The translations under genes were made by a program, and so were the position numbers. Below the pieces are notes generated by a model. It was not told where the DNA came from. It saw nothing but the letters and a program-made list of their open reading frames with translations, and did no database searches. Shown here piece by piece: positions 29,572 through 39,968 of a stretch of DNA of 64,000 nucleotides. The stretch covers positions 26,841,501-26,905,500 of the forward strand of contig NC_079880.1 of assembly GCF_029227915.1 (NCBI RefSeq), in the 5' to 3' direction. This stretch comes from Hydractinia symbiolongicarpus (lineage: Eukaryota; Cnidaria; Hydrozoa; Anthoathecata; Hydractiniidae). Each line of letters starts with the position of its first letter. The stretch's first letter is position 1.

Positions 29572-32500
29572 TTAAGTCCCACAGTCAATCATTTCACTGT
29601 TAAGTGCGATGCAACCTAGTAATATCCGAATACTATCGCTAAATACCTGTGTGGACGAATATGTGGCGCAACCGTTGTAACTCAAACGGATTGATACCGT
29701 TACAAAGTCAATGAAATGTAGTTTTTGAAACTGTCGTTTTTTCTTCAGCACGCGATAACGGCTAGGATTGCTCCCACAGTAAAAAATGAGTTTTTTATTT
29801 AAATTTTTAATAAAGCGCTGCCACAGCGCCCAGTGGAATCGATGAGTTCCAGCAATCATGTCAAACTAAGAAAAATGTTAATTGATGTAGTCAAACTGGC
29901 TCATTTATCACATTTATAAGGTCAAAGTCCAAAATCAGTTCAATTAAGTCCCACAGTCAATCATTTCACTGTTAAAAGCAATACAACTTAGAAATATCGG
30001 AAAAAAATCACTAAATACATGTTGCTACGAATATGTGACGCAACCGTTGTAACTCAAACGGATTGATACAGCCAAGAAGTCGATGAAATGTAGTTTGTGA
30101 GAATGTCTCTATTTGTTCAGCGCGTGCCAACGGCCAGGATTAGTCCCACAGTAAAAAAAGACTTATTTATCTAAATTTTTAAATAAAGCACTACCACAGA
30201 GCCTAGTGTACTCGCTGAATTCCAGCAATCATGTCGAATTAAGAAGAATGGGATTCCTTGGAGTCCAATTGGCTCATTTAACGCATTTACAAGGTCACAG
30301 TCCAGAATCAGTTCAATTAGGGCCCACAGTCAATCGTTTCACTGTTAAAAGCGATGCAACTTCGTCACATTGGAAAAAATCACTAAATACATGTTGGTAC
30401 GAATATGTGACGCAACCGTTGTAACTCATTCGGATTTATACAGCTAGAAAGTCAATGAAATGTAGTCTTTGGAACAGTTCCTCTTTATTCAGCGCGTGCT
30501 AACGGCTAGGATTGGTCCCACAGTAAGAAATGACTTATTTATCTTAATTTTTTAATAAAGCACTACCACAGAGCCTAGTGTGCTCGCTGAATTTCAGCAA
30601 TCATGCCGAATTAAGAAGAATGGTGTTCCTTGGAGTCCAATTGGCTCATTTAACGCATTTAAAAGGTCACAGTCCAGAATCAGTTCAATTAAGGCCCACA
30701 GTCAATCGTTTCACTGTTAAAAGCGATGTAACTTAGTCACATCGGAAAAAATCACTAAATACATGTTGGTACGAATATGTGACGCAACCGTTGTAACCCA
30801 AACGGATTAACACCGTTAGAAAGCCAATGAAATGTAGTTTTTGAAACTGTCTCTATTTCTTCAGCGCGAACTAACGGCTGTGATTGGTCCCACAGTAAAA
30901 AATGACTTATTTAACTTAATTTTTAAATAAAACGCTACCACAGTTCCCAGTGCAATCGCTGAGTTCCAGCAATCAAGACAAATTAAGAAGAATGTTACTT
31001 CTTGTTGTCAAACTGGCTCATTTATCACATTTTTAAGGTCAAAGTCGAAAATCAGTTCGATTATGTCCCACAATCAAACGTTTCACTGTTAAAAGCGATG
31101 CAACCTAGTGCTATCAAAAAAATATCGCTAAATACATGTTCGTACGAATATGTGACGCAACCGTTGTAAATTAAACGGATTGATACGGCCAAGAAGTCGA
31201 TGAAATGTAGTTTCTGAGAATTTCTCTATTTCTTCAGCGCGAACTAACGGCTAGGATTGGTCCCACAGTAAAAAATGACTTATTTATCTTAATTTTTGAA
31301 TAAAGCGCTACCACAGCGCCCTGTGTAATCGCTGAGTTCCAGCAATCATGTCAAATTAAGAAGAATGTTATTTCTTGTAGTCAAACGGCTCATTCATCAC
31401 ATTTATAAGGTCAAAGCCCAAAATCAGTTCAATTAAGTCCCACAGTCAAACGTTTCACTGTTAAAAGCGATGAAACCTAGTAATATCCAAATACTACCGC
31501 TAAATACATGTGGGGACGAATATGCGGCTCAACCGTTGTAACTCAAACGAATTTATACCGCTAGAAATTCAATGAAATGTAGTCTTTGAAACTGTTCCTA
31601 TTTATTCAGCGCATGCTAACGGCCAGGATTGGTCCCACAGTAACAAAAGACTTATTTATCTAAATTATTAAATAAAGCTCTACCACAGAGCTTAATGTAA
31701 TCGCTGAATTCCAGCCATCACGTCAAATTAAGAAGAAAGTTATTCCTTGAAGACCAATTGGCTCATCTGTCACATTTATAAGGACATAGTCCAGAGTCAG
31801 CTCAATTAATTCCCACAGTCACTCGTTTCACTGTTAAAAGCAAAACAACTTAGTAAATTTGGAAGAAAATCACTAAATACATGTTGGTACGAATATGTGA
31901 CGCAACCGTTGTAACTCAAACGGATTGACACCGTTAGAAAGTCAATGTAATGTAGTTTTTGAGAATGTCTCAAATTCTTCAGCGCAAACTAACGGCTAGG
32001 ATTGGTCCCACAGTAAAAACAGACATATTTATCTTCATTTTTTAACAAAGAGTTACCACAGTGCCCACTGTAAATGCTGAGTTCCAGCAATCAAGTCAAA
32101 TTAAGAAGAATGTTACTTCTTGTAGTCAAACTGGCTCATTTATCACATTTATAAAGTCAAAGTCCAAAATCAGTTCAATTAAGTCCCACAGTCAAACGTT
32201 TCACTGTTAAAAGCGATGCAACCTAGTAATATCCAAATACTATCGCTAAATACATGTGGGGACGAATATGCGGCTCAACCGTTGTAACTCAAACGAATTT
32301 ATACCACTAGAAATTCAATGAAATTTAGTCTTTGAAACTGTTCCTATTTATTCAGCGCATGCTAACGTACAGGATTGGTCCCACAGTAAGAAAAGACTTA
32401 TTTATCTAAATTTTTAAATAAAGCTCTACCACAGAGCTTAATGTAATCGCTGAATTCCAGCAATCAAGTCAAATTAAGAAGAATGTTACTTCTTGTAGTC

Positions 32501-32830
32501 AAACTGGCTCATTTATCACATTTATAAGGTCAAAGTCCAAAATCAGTTCAGTTAAGTCCCACAGTCAAATATTTCACTGTTAAAAGCGATGCAACCTAGT
32601 AATATCCGAATACTATCGCTAAATACATGTGGGGACGAAAATGTGACGCAACAGTTGTAAATCAAACGGATTGATACCGTTAGAAAGTCAATGAAATGTA
32701 GTTTTTGAAACTGTCGCTATTTCTTCAGCGCGCAATAACGGCTAGGATTGATCCCACAGTAAAAAAAGACTTATTTATCTAAATTTTTAAATAAAGCACT
32801 ACCACAGAGCCTAGTGTACTCGCTGCATTC
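29572..32830. repeat. Satellite segment duplicated at the Polinton insertion locus
   Basis: 29572-30020 is repeated at 34042-34490, directly left of the transposon. 30021 to about 32830 is repeated at 51636 to about 54440, directly right of it. Removing the 17.1-kb element and one target copy makes the second copy continuous, about 3.3 kb at an offset of 4470 bp (12 monomers). The duplication therefore predates the insertion. Confidence 0.85.
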
Positions 32831-34489
32831 CAGCAATCATGTCGAATTAAGAAGAATGGTATTCCTTGGAGTCCAATTGGCTCATTTAACGCATTTACAA
32901 GGTCACAGTCCAGAATCAGTTCAATTAAGGCCCACAGTCAATCGTTTCACTGTTAAAAGCGATGCAACTTAGTCACATCGGAAAAAATCACTAAATACAT
33001 GTTGGTACGAATATGTGACGCAACCGTTGTAACTCAAACGGATTAACACCGTTAAAAATCCAATGAAATGTAGTTTTTGAAACTGTCTCTATTTCTTCAG
33101 CGCGAACTAACGGCTGGGATTGGTCCCACAGTAAAAAATGACTTTATTAACTTAATTTTTAAATAAAACACTACCACAGTGCCCAGTGCAATCGCTGAGT
33201 TCCAGCAATCAAGTCAAATTAAAAAGAATGTTACTTCTTGTAGTCAAACTGGCTCATTTATCACATTTATAAGGTCAAAGTCCAAAATCAGTTCAATTAA
33301 GTCCCACAGTCAATCATTTCACTGTTAAGTGCGATGCAACCTAGTAATATCCGAATACTATCTCTAAATACATGTGTGGACGAATATGTGACGCAACCGT
33401 TGTAACTCAAACGGATTGATACAGCCAAGAAGTCGATGAAATCTAGTTTGTGAGAATGTCTCCATTTGTTCAGCGCGTGCCAACGGCCAGGATTGGTCCC
33501 ACAGTAAGAAATGACTTATTTATCTTAATTTTTTAATAAAGCACTACCACAGAGCCTAGTGTGCTCGCTGAATTCCAGCAATCATGCCGAATTAAGAAGA
33601 ATGGTGTTCCTTGGAGTCCAATTGGCTCATTTAACGCATTTAAAAGGTCACAGTCCCGAATCAGTTCAATTAAGGCCCACAGTCAATCGTTTCACTGTTA
33701 AAAGCGATGTAACTTAGTCACATCGGAAAAAATCACTAAATACATGTTCGTACGAATATGTGACGCAACCGTTGTAACTCAAACGGATCGACACCGTTAG
33801 AAAGTCAAGGAAATGTAGTTTTTGAAACTGTCTCTATTTCTTCAGCGCGAACTAATGGCTGGTATTGGTCCCACAGTAAAAAATGACTTACTTAAGTTAA
33901 TTTTTAAATAAAACTCTACCACAAGGCCCAGTGCAATCGCTGAGTTCCAGCAATCAAGTCAAATTAAAAAGAATGTTACTTCTTGTAGTGAAACTGGCTC
34001 ATTTATCACATTTATAAGGTCACAGTCCTAAATCAGTTCAATTAAGTCCCACAGTCAATCATTTCACTGTTAAGTGCGATGCAACCTAGTAATATCCGAA
34101 TACTATCGCTAAATACCTGTGTGGACGAATATGTGGCGCAACCGTTGTAACTCAAACGGATTGATACCGTTACAAAGTCAATGAAATGTAGTTTTTGAAA
34201 CTGTCGTTTTTTCTTCAGCACGCGATAACGGCTAGGATTGCTCCCACAGTAAAAAATGAGTTTTTTATTTAAATTTTTAATAAAGCGCTGCCACAGCGCC
34301 CAGTGGAATCGATGAGTTCCAGCAATCATGTCAAACTAAGAAAAATGTTAATTGATGTAGTCAAACTGGCTCATTTATCACATTTATAAGGTCAAAGTCC
34401 AAAATCAGTTCAATTAAGTCCCACAGTCAATCATTTCACTGTTAAAAGCAATACAACTTAGAAATATCGGAAAAAAATCACTAAATACA

Positions 34490-34495
34490 TGTTGG
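34490..34495. other. Target-site duplication, left copy (TGTTGG)
   Basis: TGTTGG directly precedes the element and recurs at 51635-51640 after it. The uninterrupted satellite reads ACATGTTGGTACG, so one copy is ancestral. Six bases is the known target duplication size of Polintons. One base is ambiguous, because the terminal A/T could be assigned to the inverted repeat. Confidence 0.93.
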
Positions 34496-34731
34496 AGAGA
34501 TAGGAAAATGCCGATGTTAGGACAGACCCCGTTGGCACTTTACCATTTCACGTCAAATTATAGGCCATCCACGTCAAATCAACGATAGAAGAGTCTATAA
34601 AATCCGTTAGCACCTACGAATGTCCGGATCCGCCCCAACCCCCCAACCCCCCGCCGTGTCCCCTCCCCATGGGTCCCCCTACCCACCCTCATCTGTCGTG
34701 CCTTATAATTTATAGTGTTATGTGTGTCTAT
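34496..34731 (+). repeat. Left terminal inverted repeat
   Basis: 236 bp, matching the reverse complement of 51400-51635 with two mismatches. It contains two direct copies of CACGTCAAAT (34549-34558 and 34570-34579), an inward-facing TATAAAA (34596-34602) and a C-rich tract (34632-34682) whose complement has several long G runs. In protein-primed elements the ends serve as replication origins and integrase sites. The last 14 bases hold the original 3' end of the polymerase frame. Confidence 0.96.
34632..34682 (-). other. G-rich tract in left terminal repeat (possible G-quadruplex)
   Basis: The plus strand has C runs of 4, 6, 6, 4 and 4 separated by one to a few bases; the minus strand thus has at least four G runs of three or more within quadruplex spacing. 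It is duplicated in the right repeat (51441-51500). Structure formation is inferred. Confidence 0.6.
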
Positions 34732-34840
34732 AATGGCCTCTTGCCAGTGTGGTAATACCATCTTCCAAAATTATGCGTTTATCATCATCGGCATTGAGCG
34801 CCAGTTTGTTTGTTTTCACCGTGTGAACATCATGCTTAAT
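34718..34840 (-). pseudogene. Severed C-terminal tail of the polymerase frame
   Basis: In frame with the polymerase, immediately after its TAG, 40 sense codons end in TAA. The translation contains KTNKLALN, a DDKR motif and TLARGH, the type of ending that Polinton polymerases normally have (from knowledge of the family). The last 14 bases (34718-34731) lie inside the terminal inverted repeat. It has no start of its own and can only be made by readthrough. Confidence 0.8.
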
Positions 34841-37800
34841 CTATTGAAAGGTCATTTGGGTTCTGTAAATGTTCTCACCCTCAAACAGACATCTCTTATA
34901 ATCGGCGAAACCTATGGTCTCCCTCACCACGCATTTCTTCACCCCCTTACATCTCTTACCCTCCCTACCACATAGCTGTTTGTATGCGTATGTCTTAGCT
35001 CTTAGGGCGATGAACTCAGTCATCACCTTACCACCCAACTCGTCCTTCATCAGCCCAATGATCTTTTTATTCAAACCTAATGGTAGAGGTCTACCATCTT
35101 CCTTATCATACCCAGATGTGTCAAATCTCACAGACACATCGTTCGCGATATCTTTGTAGAAGTCGTCTGTTTTTATGTGGTAAACGAATGAATCCGTATC
35201 CATGTAGCAAAGCTTCACATCATCACCATATTTCGGTCTCATGTAATCATGGTGGAACTCATACATAACCATCTTGGATAGATGGAGGATTGTGGGGCCG
35301 AGGTAGATCGGTTTGTTCATCTTGATCTTGATCTTGGACATCTCTATCCCCATCAGTGTTTCCGAGAAATGGATTGCACCCCTGAAGTTTGGCTTCATCA
35401 CCATTTTCTCATAATTCTTTTGGTTGGTGGCCAAACGTATATCCTTCTGTCTTCGTTGATTCTCCATTGTCTTACCAAAGACGGAATTGTTCATCAGCTT
35501 GAAGAAATCCTTTTCAAAGTCATTCTTCGACTCCGTGCGCAGCTGTGTATTGAAGTCGATGTAAGGTTTCAACCATGCGCTCTGATCAAACCTCAGTACC
35601 CTATGAACCTTATCCAGAACAAGACCGTGATTCAAAGCTTGAGCAAGCGCACGGATATGAATCACATAGTTCCTCTTGTCCGAAAGACATGGTGTCAGCT
35701 TCTCGACACCATTGATAACCTTCCTCTCAGGCATGAAAGGAAGATCGTTATGTGTGTCATGAAGATTATGTGGATATCTAACATCAACCTCAAGCATGTA
35801 CCCCTTTTCACCGTTTTCCACAGCCAACTCTGAAATGAGTTCAAGTGTAAATTTACCGGAACAATCCCACTCAAACCCCCCGGTGGGCATCTTCTGTATC
35901 ATAGCCCATCCATACAGATTGTTAGCATCAAGATACTGTAGATGGGTTGTATCTTCCGAAGTATTATACATATCACCCATATATGGATTATTTGCCTTCG
36001 CGTGTCTGTGAACGGCCTGACAGAGACCGCCCCTAATACCCATCTCCACAAACAGTAACATATCCATATCTGACAACAAATCCAGCTTAACATCTGTCTT
36101 TTTCAGGCATGCCTGCCAAGCTAATCCGGGGGCCGTGTAAAAATGAGCGGGATCTAGTTTATAGTTTTTCAAACATGTCTCTCTGAATGTCTCAAACACA
36201 TCACTCAGAAGCAGAACATCCGTCTTGAGATAGATATCATGATAAACGCCCATATTTTCAACTTTCATGTCCTTCCACACCTTCTGGGCATGCGCATAAT
36301 CAGCATCGCTGATACCATTCATGTTCAACTTGCTATAAAAGTCATCTTTCGAAGGAAGCCTGGTTTCATTAAACCTATCGAATGAATCAACATACTCATA
36401 TGGGTATACACCCTTCCTTCTCATTATGGTGAATTGCTCATCATTGAAGAATTCTCTAAGGTTTTTACACTGATCATCGGATAGATTGTCAGCCAAGGAA
36501 CCTAATCCTCTTGACATAAATCTAAATGAATCGATGAATCTCAGCTTTATCTTTTTGTCTTTGGTCTCACCATTTTTGTTGGTGTATTCACCAACCTTAA
36601 CATCGGTAGAGAAAGAGATATATTTCTCTTTATTTTCAGCGATTACACTCATACCACCTTCTCCATACTTCTTCGCAAGCTCTTTGAAAAATAGATGCGC
36701 ATCATATCCGCTCAGATTATGGAAGACAACCGGAATATAATTAGGCACCTTGTAACGGAGATTACATTCCATGTGTGCCGATCCACGAAACTTTCCGGTA
36801 AAATGACAGTGATCCCTGACCTTGATGTCATCATCACCAAATTCTCTCATACAGATGTGGCAGTTGGTGGAATTTTCATATCCATCAAGTTCTTCATCGG
36901 TTAGATCTTGCATAGCAAGTTGTGGAAACATGTTGTATAACCTTTTCGCCTCGGAAACCACATGATCCACAAAGCGCGGAACACAGTCATCACCACGGTA
37001 AAGCTTCAGAGGGTCCAAAACTTCACCATGAGCATATTTACTATAACAACAGAATCCGGTGGGGATATGTTTACCAACTTTCTCGGTGGACGATCCACAC
37101 TCTATCTCTTCAGGTTTTGTAAAAGCTTCAAAATCGGCATACATGATGAATGGGGCTTTGAGCTGGTACTGACCGTGGGTGAAGGTTAAGGTGCTACCCT
37201 CCTTAGGGAGTTGAATATTAACGGCATCGTTATTCTTACAATACTCAAAGTGCTCATCCCTTTTCCGTTCGCTTGGAAAACCAGAGAGACAATTCAAGCA
37301 ATAATGCTCTTTATGTTCATGCTTTGAGTTGGCCTTGCTCAGGACACCACTCAGGTTCTTAACAGCGATATAATGCCTCTTATCCCCTTCACACAGTAAA
37401 AACAAAACAACCGTCTCATCCCGGTCAAGATGCTTCGACTTTCGACACATATAGACACCCTCAATGTCATCTTTTGTCAAAACATGCACGGCGATATCAG
37501 GGTTCCTTCTCTCAAATAAATCTATCTTGTTTAGAGCCATTGGGAAAGTTAGACCACCCCAATTGCACTTGTCTTCAAACTTCTTAAGGTTTGAGATTCG
37601 TTCAGGATGATTATCAATCTTATCATGATTGAGAGCAGCGATAACGGCCCATTTGAAGCATTCTTCATCCTCGTTATGTGGGTTAATCACAGATCGCTTT
37701 CCACTGAAATTCTTGGGTAGCGGTAAGTAAGAACTACCTCTCGTTAATTTTAGCTTATGAAAGTCCACATGCATATGCAAGATTTTATCGATTGTGAACC

Positions 37801-38779
37801 CACTGGCGGGTAGAGCAGGGTTTTCAATCTGCTCGATTATCTTATTACGGATCCGATCAAAAACATTAGAAATGTCATCGTTGGAATGTAATACCTCCAT
37901 ATAGCTATTGAACGCTTTGTCAACATATACACGTGGGGCATCGGTCGAGCCGGTGTCCTCCTTTACCCATTTCACCCACAGTGTAGCCTGAGTCTTCAGC
38001 GACTTCTTCTGCCTGAGCACTTCCTTCATCAACCTCTTAACGATAGGCTTAAGCTGTTTGAGAAAGACCTTGACATTCCTCTTCTTACCATCCGAGTTTA
38101 TCTTGAAACGTTTGTATGAACGGTCAAACGCCTCCTCAATGGGAGTATAGGGGTTTTCCTCTTTCACCTCTTCCACCTCTTTCACCTCTTCCTCTCCACT
38201 GCCCTTTTTATACAAACCCATGATCTTATCCTTCATGGTTTTGAAAGCTTTTGTTGTTTTATCCTTAATAGCCTTAGGTACATGTTTCGTCAACCAGTCT
38301 CTCCATTCAATCAACTTGCTTTTCACTATAGGTCTGGTTTTAGCCATTTCTTCCTGCTCAAAAATATCCATGTCAGAGCCAGATCTAAATGGTCTAGGTC
38401 TCGGTCTCGGTGTTGGTATGGGTACAGATCCATCGGATCCTAGAAAACTCCCCAGAGATTTGATTGATGTAGGTGGTACATGTATGGCGGGTCTAGATGT
38501 TGGTAAAGGGCTGTAGAGTCTAGGCGGTCCGGTGTATCTAGGTGCCGGTATCGGTCTCGACACCGGTCTAGGTGCCGGTCTCGGTCTCGGTCTCGGTCTA
38601 GGTCTCGACACCGGTACGGGTCTCGAGGGTCTCGGCATGGGTACCGGTCTAACCGGTGCTGAAACGGTAGTTGGTCCCAATAATTCGATAATCTCGGCCT
38701 TTCTGAGCTTTGCGTAGCCATGTAGGCCGCGTTCCTTAGCGAGTTTTCTTAATTCAGCAAAGGTATTTCTCGAAGTCAT
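34841..38779 (-). CDS. polB: Protein-primed family B DNA polymerase (Polinton PolB), C-terminus cut by an in-frame TAG
   Basis: Replicative polymerase of the element, 1312 codons to the first stop. Residues 1-37 form a SAP-like helix-turn-helix; 41-132 are Pro/Arg-rich with PRPRPRPR runs. A conserved Polinton segment with ECFKW lies near 373. A zinc-binding-like motif uses C494, C497, H510 and C514; an endonuclease VII-like zinc knuckle starts at C640/C643 and includes DHCHF at 656. The exonuclease has D549/E551, N688-GYD and Y850-x3-D854. Polymerase motifs are A (D951, DANNLYGWAM), B (NNSVFGKT at 1097) and C (YMDTDS at 1192). The catalytic set is complete. After TAG (34841-34843) the same frame stays open for 40 codons to TAA at 34718, with a conserved-looking end (DDKR, TLARGH) that reaches into the terminal repeat. 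The loss is therefore probably a recent nonsense change. The start is an ATG just after a promoter shared with the divergent RING gene. Confidence 0.95.
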   Translation of the reverse strand: MTSRNTFAELRKLAKERGLHGYAKLRKAEIIELLGPTTVSAPVRPVPMPRPSRPVPVSRPRPRPRPRPAPRPVSRPIPAPRYTGPPRLYSPLPTSRPAIHVPPTSIKSLGSFLGSDGSVPIPTPRPRPRPFRSGSDMDIFEQEEMAKTRPIVKSKLIEWRDWLTKHVPKAIKDKTTKAFKTMKDKIMGLYKKGSGEEEVKEVEEVKEENPYTPIEEAFDRSYKRFKINSDGKKRNVKVFLKQLKPIVKRLMKEVLRQKKSLKTQATLWVKWVKEDTGSTDAPRVYVDKAFNSYMEVLHSNDDISNVFDRIRNKIIEQIENPALPASGFTIDKILHMHVDFHKLKLTRGSSYLPLPKNFSGKRSVINPHNEDEECFKWAVIAALNHDKIDNHPERISNLKKFEDKCNWGGLTFPMALNKIDLFERRNPDIAVHVLTKDDIEGVYMCRKSKHLDRDETVVLFLLCEGDKRHYIAVKNLSGVLSKANSKHEHKEHYCLNCLSGFPSERKRDEHFEYCKNNDAVNIQLPKEGSTLTFTHGQYQLKAPFIMYADFEAFTKPEEIECGSSTEKVGKHIPTGFCCYSKYAHGEVLDPLKLYRGDDCVPRFVDHVVSEAKRLYNMFPQLAMQDLTDEELDGYENSTNCHICMREFGDDDIKVRDHCHFTGKFRGSAHMECNLRYKVPNYIPVVFHNLSGYDAHLFFKELAKKYGEGGMSVIAENKEKYISFSTDVKVGEYTNKNGETKDKKIKLRFIDSFRFMSRGLGSLADNLSDDQCKNLREFFNDEQFTIMRRKGVYPYEYVDSFDRFNETRLPSKDDFYSKLNMNGISDADYAHAQKVWKDMKVENMGVYHDIYLKTDVLLLSDVFETFRETCLKNYKLDPAHFYTAPGLAWQACLKKTDVKLDLLSDMDMLLFVEMGIRGGLCQAVHRHAKANNPYMGDMYNTSEDTTHLQYLDANNLYGWAMIQKMPTGGFEWDCSGKFTLELISELAVENGEKGYMLEVDVRYPHNLHDTHNDLPFMPERKVINGVEKLTPCLSDKRNYVIHIRALAQALNHGLVLDKVHRVLRFDQSAWLKPYIDFNTQLRTESKNDFEKDFFKLMNNSVFGKTMENQRRQKDIRLATNQKNYEKMVMKPNFRGAIHFSETLMGIEMSKIKIKMNKPIYLGPTILHLSKMVMYEFHHDYMRPKYGDDVKLCYMDTDSFVYHIKTDDFYKDIANDVSVRFDTSGYDKEDGRPLPLGLNKKIIGLMKDELGGKVMTEFIALRAKTYAYKQLCGREGKRCKGVKKCVVRETIGFADYKRCLFEGENIYRTQMTFQ

Positions 38780-39093
38780 GCTTGCGTATGATATACGAAT
38801 ACAGAATCTTTAACCCTTTTTTTAAAAAAAATCGTAAACCGTGTTGGAGGGTCATGAGTGTCCTAGTTTGTGGTTGCCACACCGTGCTAAAATTGTAGTA
38901 AAACACGCTAAAACACACAGAGTGCCGATCCACCGTGGGTGAGTATCCATCGACACCACGGGATTTTTTGTTACCCGCCCGAGTAACAAAGGCCAGGAAT
39001 TCGCGGAGATATCCATGGCGTGCTAATCGCCAACCTCAAATACGATCTATAAAATCGGGTTAAAGATTCTGTATTCGTATATCATATCCAACC
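38780..39093. promoter_or_regulatory. Divergent intergenic region between polymerase and RING gene
   Basis: 314 bp without a gene. A 30-bp block at 38787-38816 is repeated exactly and inverted at 39057-39086, so each start codon (38779 and 39094) has the same sequence (core GATTCTGTATTCGTATATCA) just upstream. TATAAAA lies at 39048-39054 for the rightward gene. Palindrome TTTGTTAC/GTAACAAA is at 38967-38990. A short hairpin TGTGG-TTG-CCACA lies near 38870, and CCGTGG/CCACGG arms surround 38932-38961. Confidence 0.8.
38967..38990. terminator. Palindrome TTTGTTAC-N8-GTAACAAA (copy 1)
   Basis: 24-bp imperfect palindrome, the same as at 39827. This copy lies upstream of two divergent genes rather than after one. 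Together with the 39827 copy it brackets the RING gene, so it may be a leftover of cassette rearrangement. Confidence 0.5.
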
Positions 39094-39810
39094 ATGTCTT
39101 CACCGATCGTACGCGCCCTCACCTACAGCAGAGAATATATTGATGACTTTAGTCTTTTCACGCTCCCTGATTTAAGAGCCAGAGCGAGGTACCTTGGCCT
39201 ACATGGATACTCGCGGCTCAGAAGGGCTGAGCTTATCAGATTATTAATATCGATTGATCTATCGCATTATTCCCGCCGGATAGCAATCGAGAGTGTTCCG
39301 ACACCTAGACCGACACCACCCACCTACAGTAGAGAATATATTGATGACAATAGTCTTTTCACGGTCCGTGATTTACGAAACCGAGCGGGTTTCCTCGGCG
39401 CATCTAGATACTCGCATCTAAGAAGGGACGAGCTTATCCAATTATTATTATCAATAGATCATACTCATTATAATGAGCCCGGACCCACCAGACCACCTCC
39501 ATTTCAACAACCGGCACCTGGATCGGTACCAGCACAGCTTGACATTGATGAAGATGAGGACGATGATGAGAAGAGGACGACGAGGACAAGAGCGCTGATT
39601 GATCGTGATTTTTTTAGTGATGACGATGATGACCTAGATGAAGATGATAGATGTATCATTTGTCTTTCTAAAAGAAAGAGCGCAACCTTTGTTCATGATA
39701 GAACGGGACATTGCTGCTGCTGTTTATCGTGCGCATATAAATTGGAAAAGGGGGAAGATAATTGTCCCGTGTGTCGAGCGCCAATAGATTTTGTCATTAG
39801 ACAATATTGA
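39094..39810 (+). CDS. SAP-like/MDM2-type RING finger protein (candidate E3 ubiquitin ligase)
   Basis: 238 residues. Two copies of a SAP/Rho-N-like module (about 13-53 and 80-122) share YSREYIDD, SLFT, a DLR helix and LRR-ELI endings. A Pro-rich linker and an acidic region (about 150-185) follow. The C-terminus is a RING with ligands in C2H2C4 order: C187, C190, H201, H206, C210, C213, C224 and C227, ending IDFVIRQY at the very C-terminus. Histidine placement, the HDRTGH segment and a RING ending flush with the protein are features of MDM2-type RINGs, where the tail supports dimerisation (family knowledge). Ubiquitin ligase activity is inferred; the modules suggest nucleic-acid or chromatin binding. 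It is convergent with the integrase and has an inverted, broken paralogue at 41363-42100. Confidence 0.85.
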   Translation: MSSPIVRALTYSREYIDDFSLFTLPDLRARARYLGLHGYSRLRRAELIRLLISIDLSHYSRRIAIESVPTPRPTPPTYSREYIDDNSLFTVRDLRNRAGFLGASRYSHLRRDELIQLLLSIDHTHYNEPGPTRPPPFQQPAPGSVPAQLDIDEDEDDDEKRTTRTRALIDRDFFSDDDDDLDEDDRCIICLSKRKSATFVHDRTGHCCCCLSCAYKLEKGEDNCPVCRAPIDFVIRQY

Positions 39811-39826
39811 ACATGAATTCCCGATA

Positions 39827-39850
39827 TTTGTTACCCGCCCGAGTAACAAA
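39827..39850. terminator. Palindrome TTTGTTAC-N8-GTAACAAA (copy 2) after RING gene
   Basis: Begins 16 bp after the RING stop codon, in the gap between that gene and the convergent integrase. Arms are TTTGTTAC and GTAACAAA, eight bases each. The position suggests 3'-end formation or transcription stop; this is inferred from recurrence at other gene ends. Confidence 0.6.
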
Positions 39851-39930
39851 AATCCTGAGGTGTCGATCGTCCCCCAAGACTGAGCCATAGCGGCCATATC
39901 TGCGGACGACCCTGCGCGATCCCCAGCATC

Positions 39931-39955
39931 ATCTTTACCAGAAACAGGTAAAGAT
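39931..39955. terminator. Perfect 9-bp stem-loop at integrase 3' end
   Basis: Stem ATCTTTACC pairs with GGTAAAGAT around the loop AGAAACA, 13 bp past the integrase stop. The reverse complement of 51377-51401 matches this 25-mer at 24 positions, so the same signal occurs at a second gene end. Confidence 0.65.
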
Positions 39956-39968
39956 ATCGCCCCCTTTT

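Larger units (their letters stand above)
1..34495. repeat. Satellite DNA array, ~373-bp monomer (left block)
   Basis: The whole stretch is head-to-tail copies of one AT-rich monomer of about 373 bp; for example GTCCCACAGTCAA recurs at 71 and 444 and keeps that spacing. About 92 monomers fit. All are in the same orientation and differ by substitutions and small indels. Two variants of one segment alternate, one with TAGTCAAACTGGCTC and one with GGAGTCCAATTGGCTC. The best conserved block includes ACATGTTGGTACGAATATG. Open frames of 60-95 codons here recur at repeat periods and start or stop wherever a variant gains or loses a stop, so they are not genes. Apart from repeats I see no gene, RNA or transposon in this block. 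A centromeric or pericentromeric location is a guess. Confidence 0.96.

Noticed and set aside
22493-34329. Series of 95-codon leftward frames in the satellite
   Set aside because: Same reasoning: they are by-products of one monomer variant, present wherever that variant was amplified.
1-34495. CRISPR-like array
   Set aside because: Direct tandem monomers of 373 bp without unique spacers; the element and its genes are eukaryotic.
34579-34761. Frames running through the terminal repeats (also 51361-51552)
   Set aside because: Both come from the same inverted-repeat sequence, are short and low complexity, and overlap structural end sequence.
35282-35833. 183-codon frame antisense to the polymerase
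   Set aside because: It lies fully within the polymerase coding region, opposite to motifs of that gene, with no domain.
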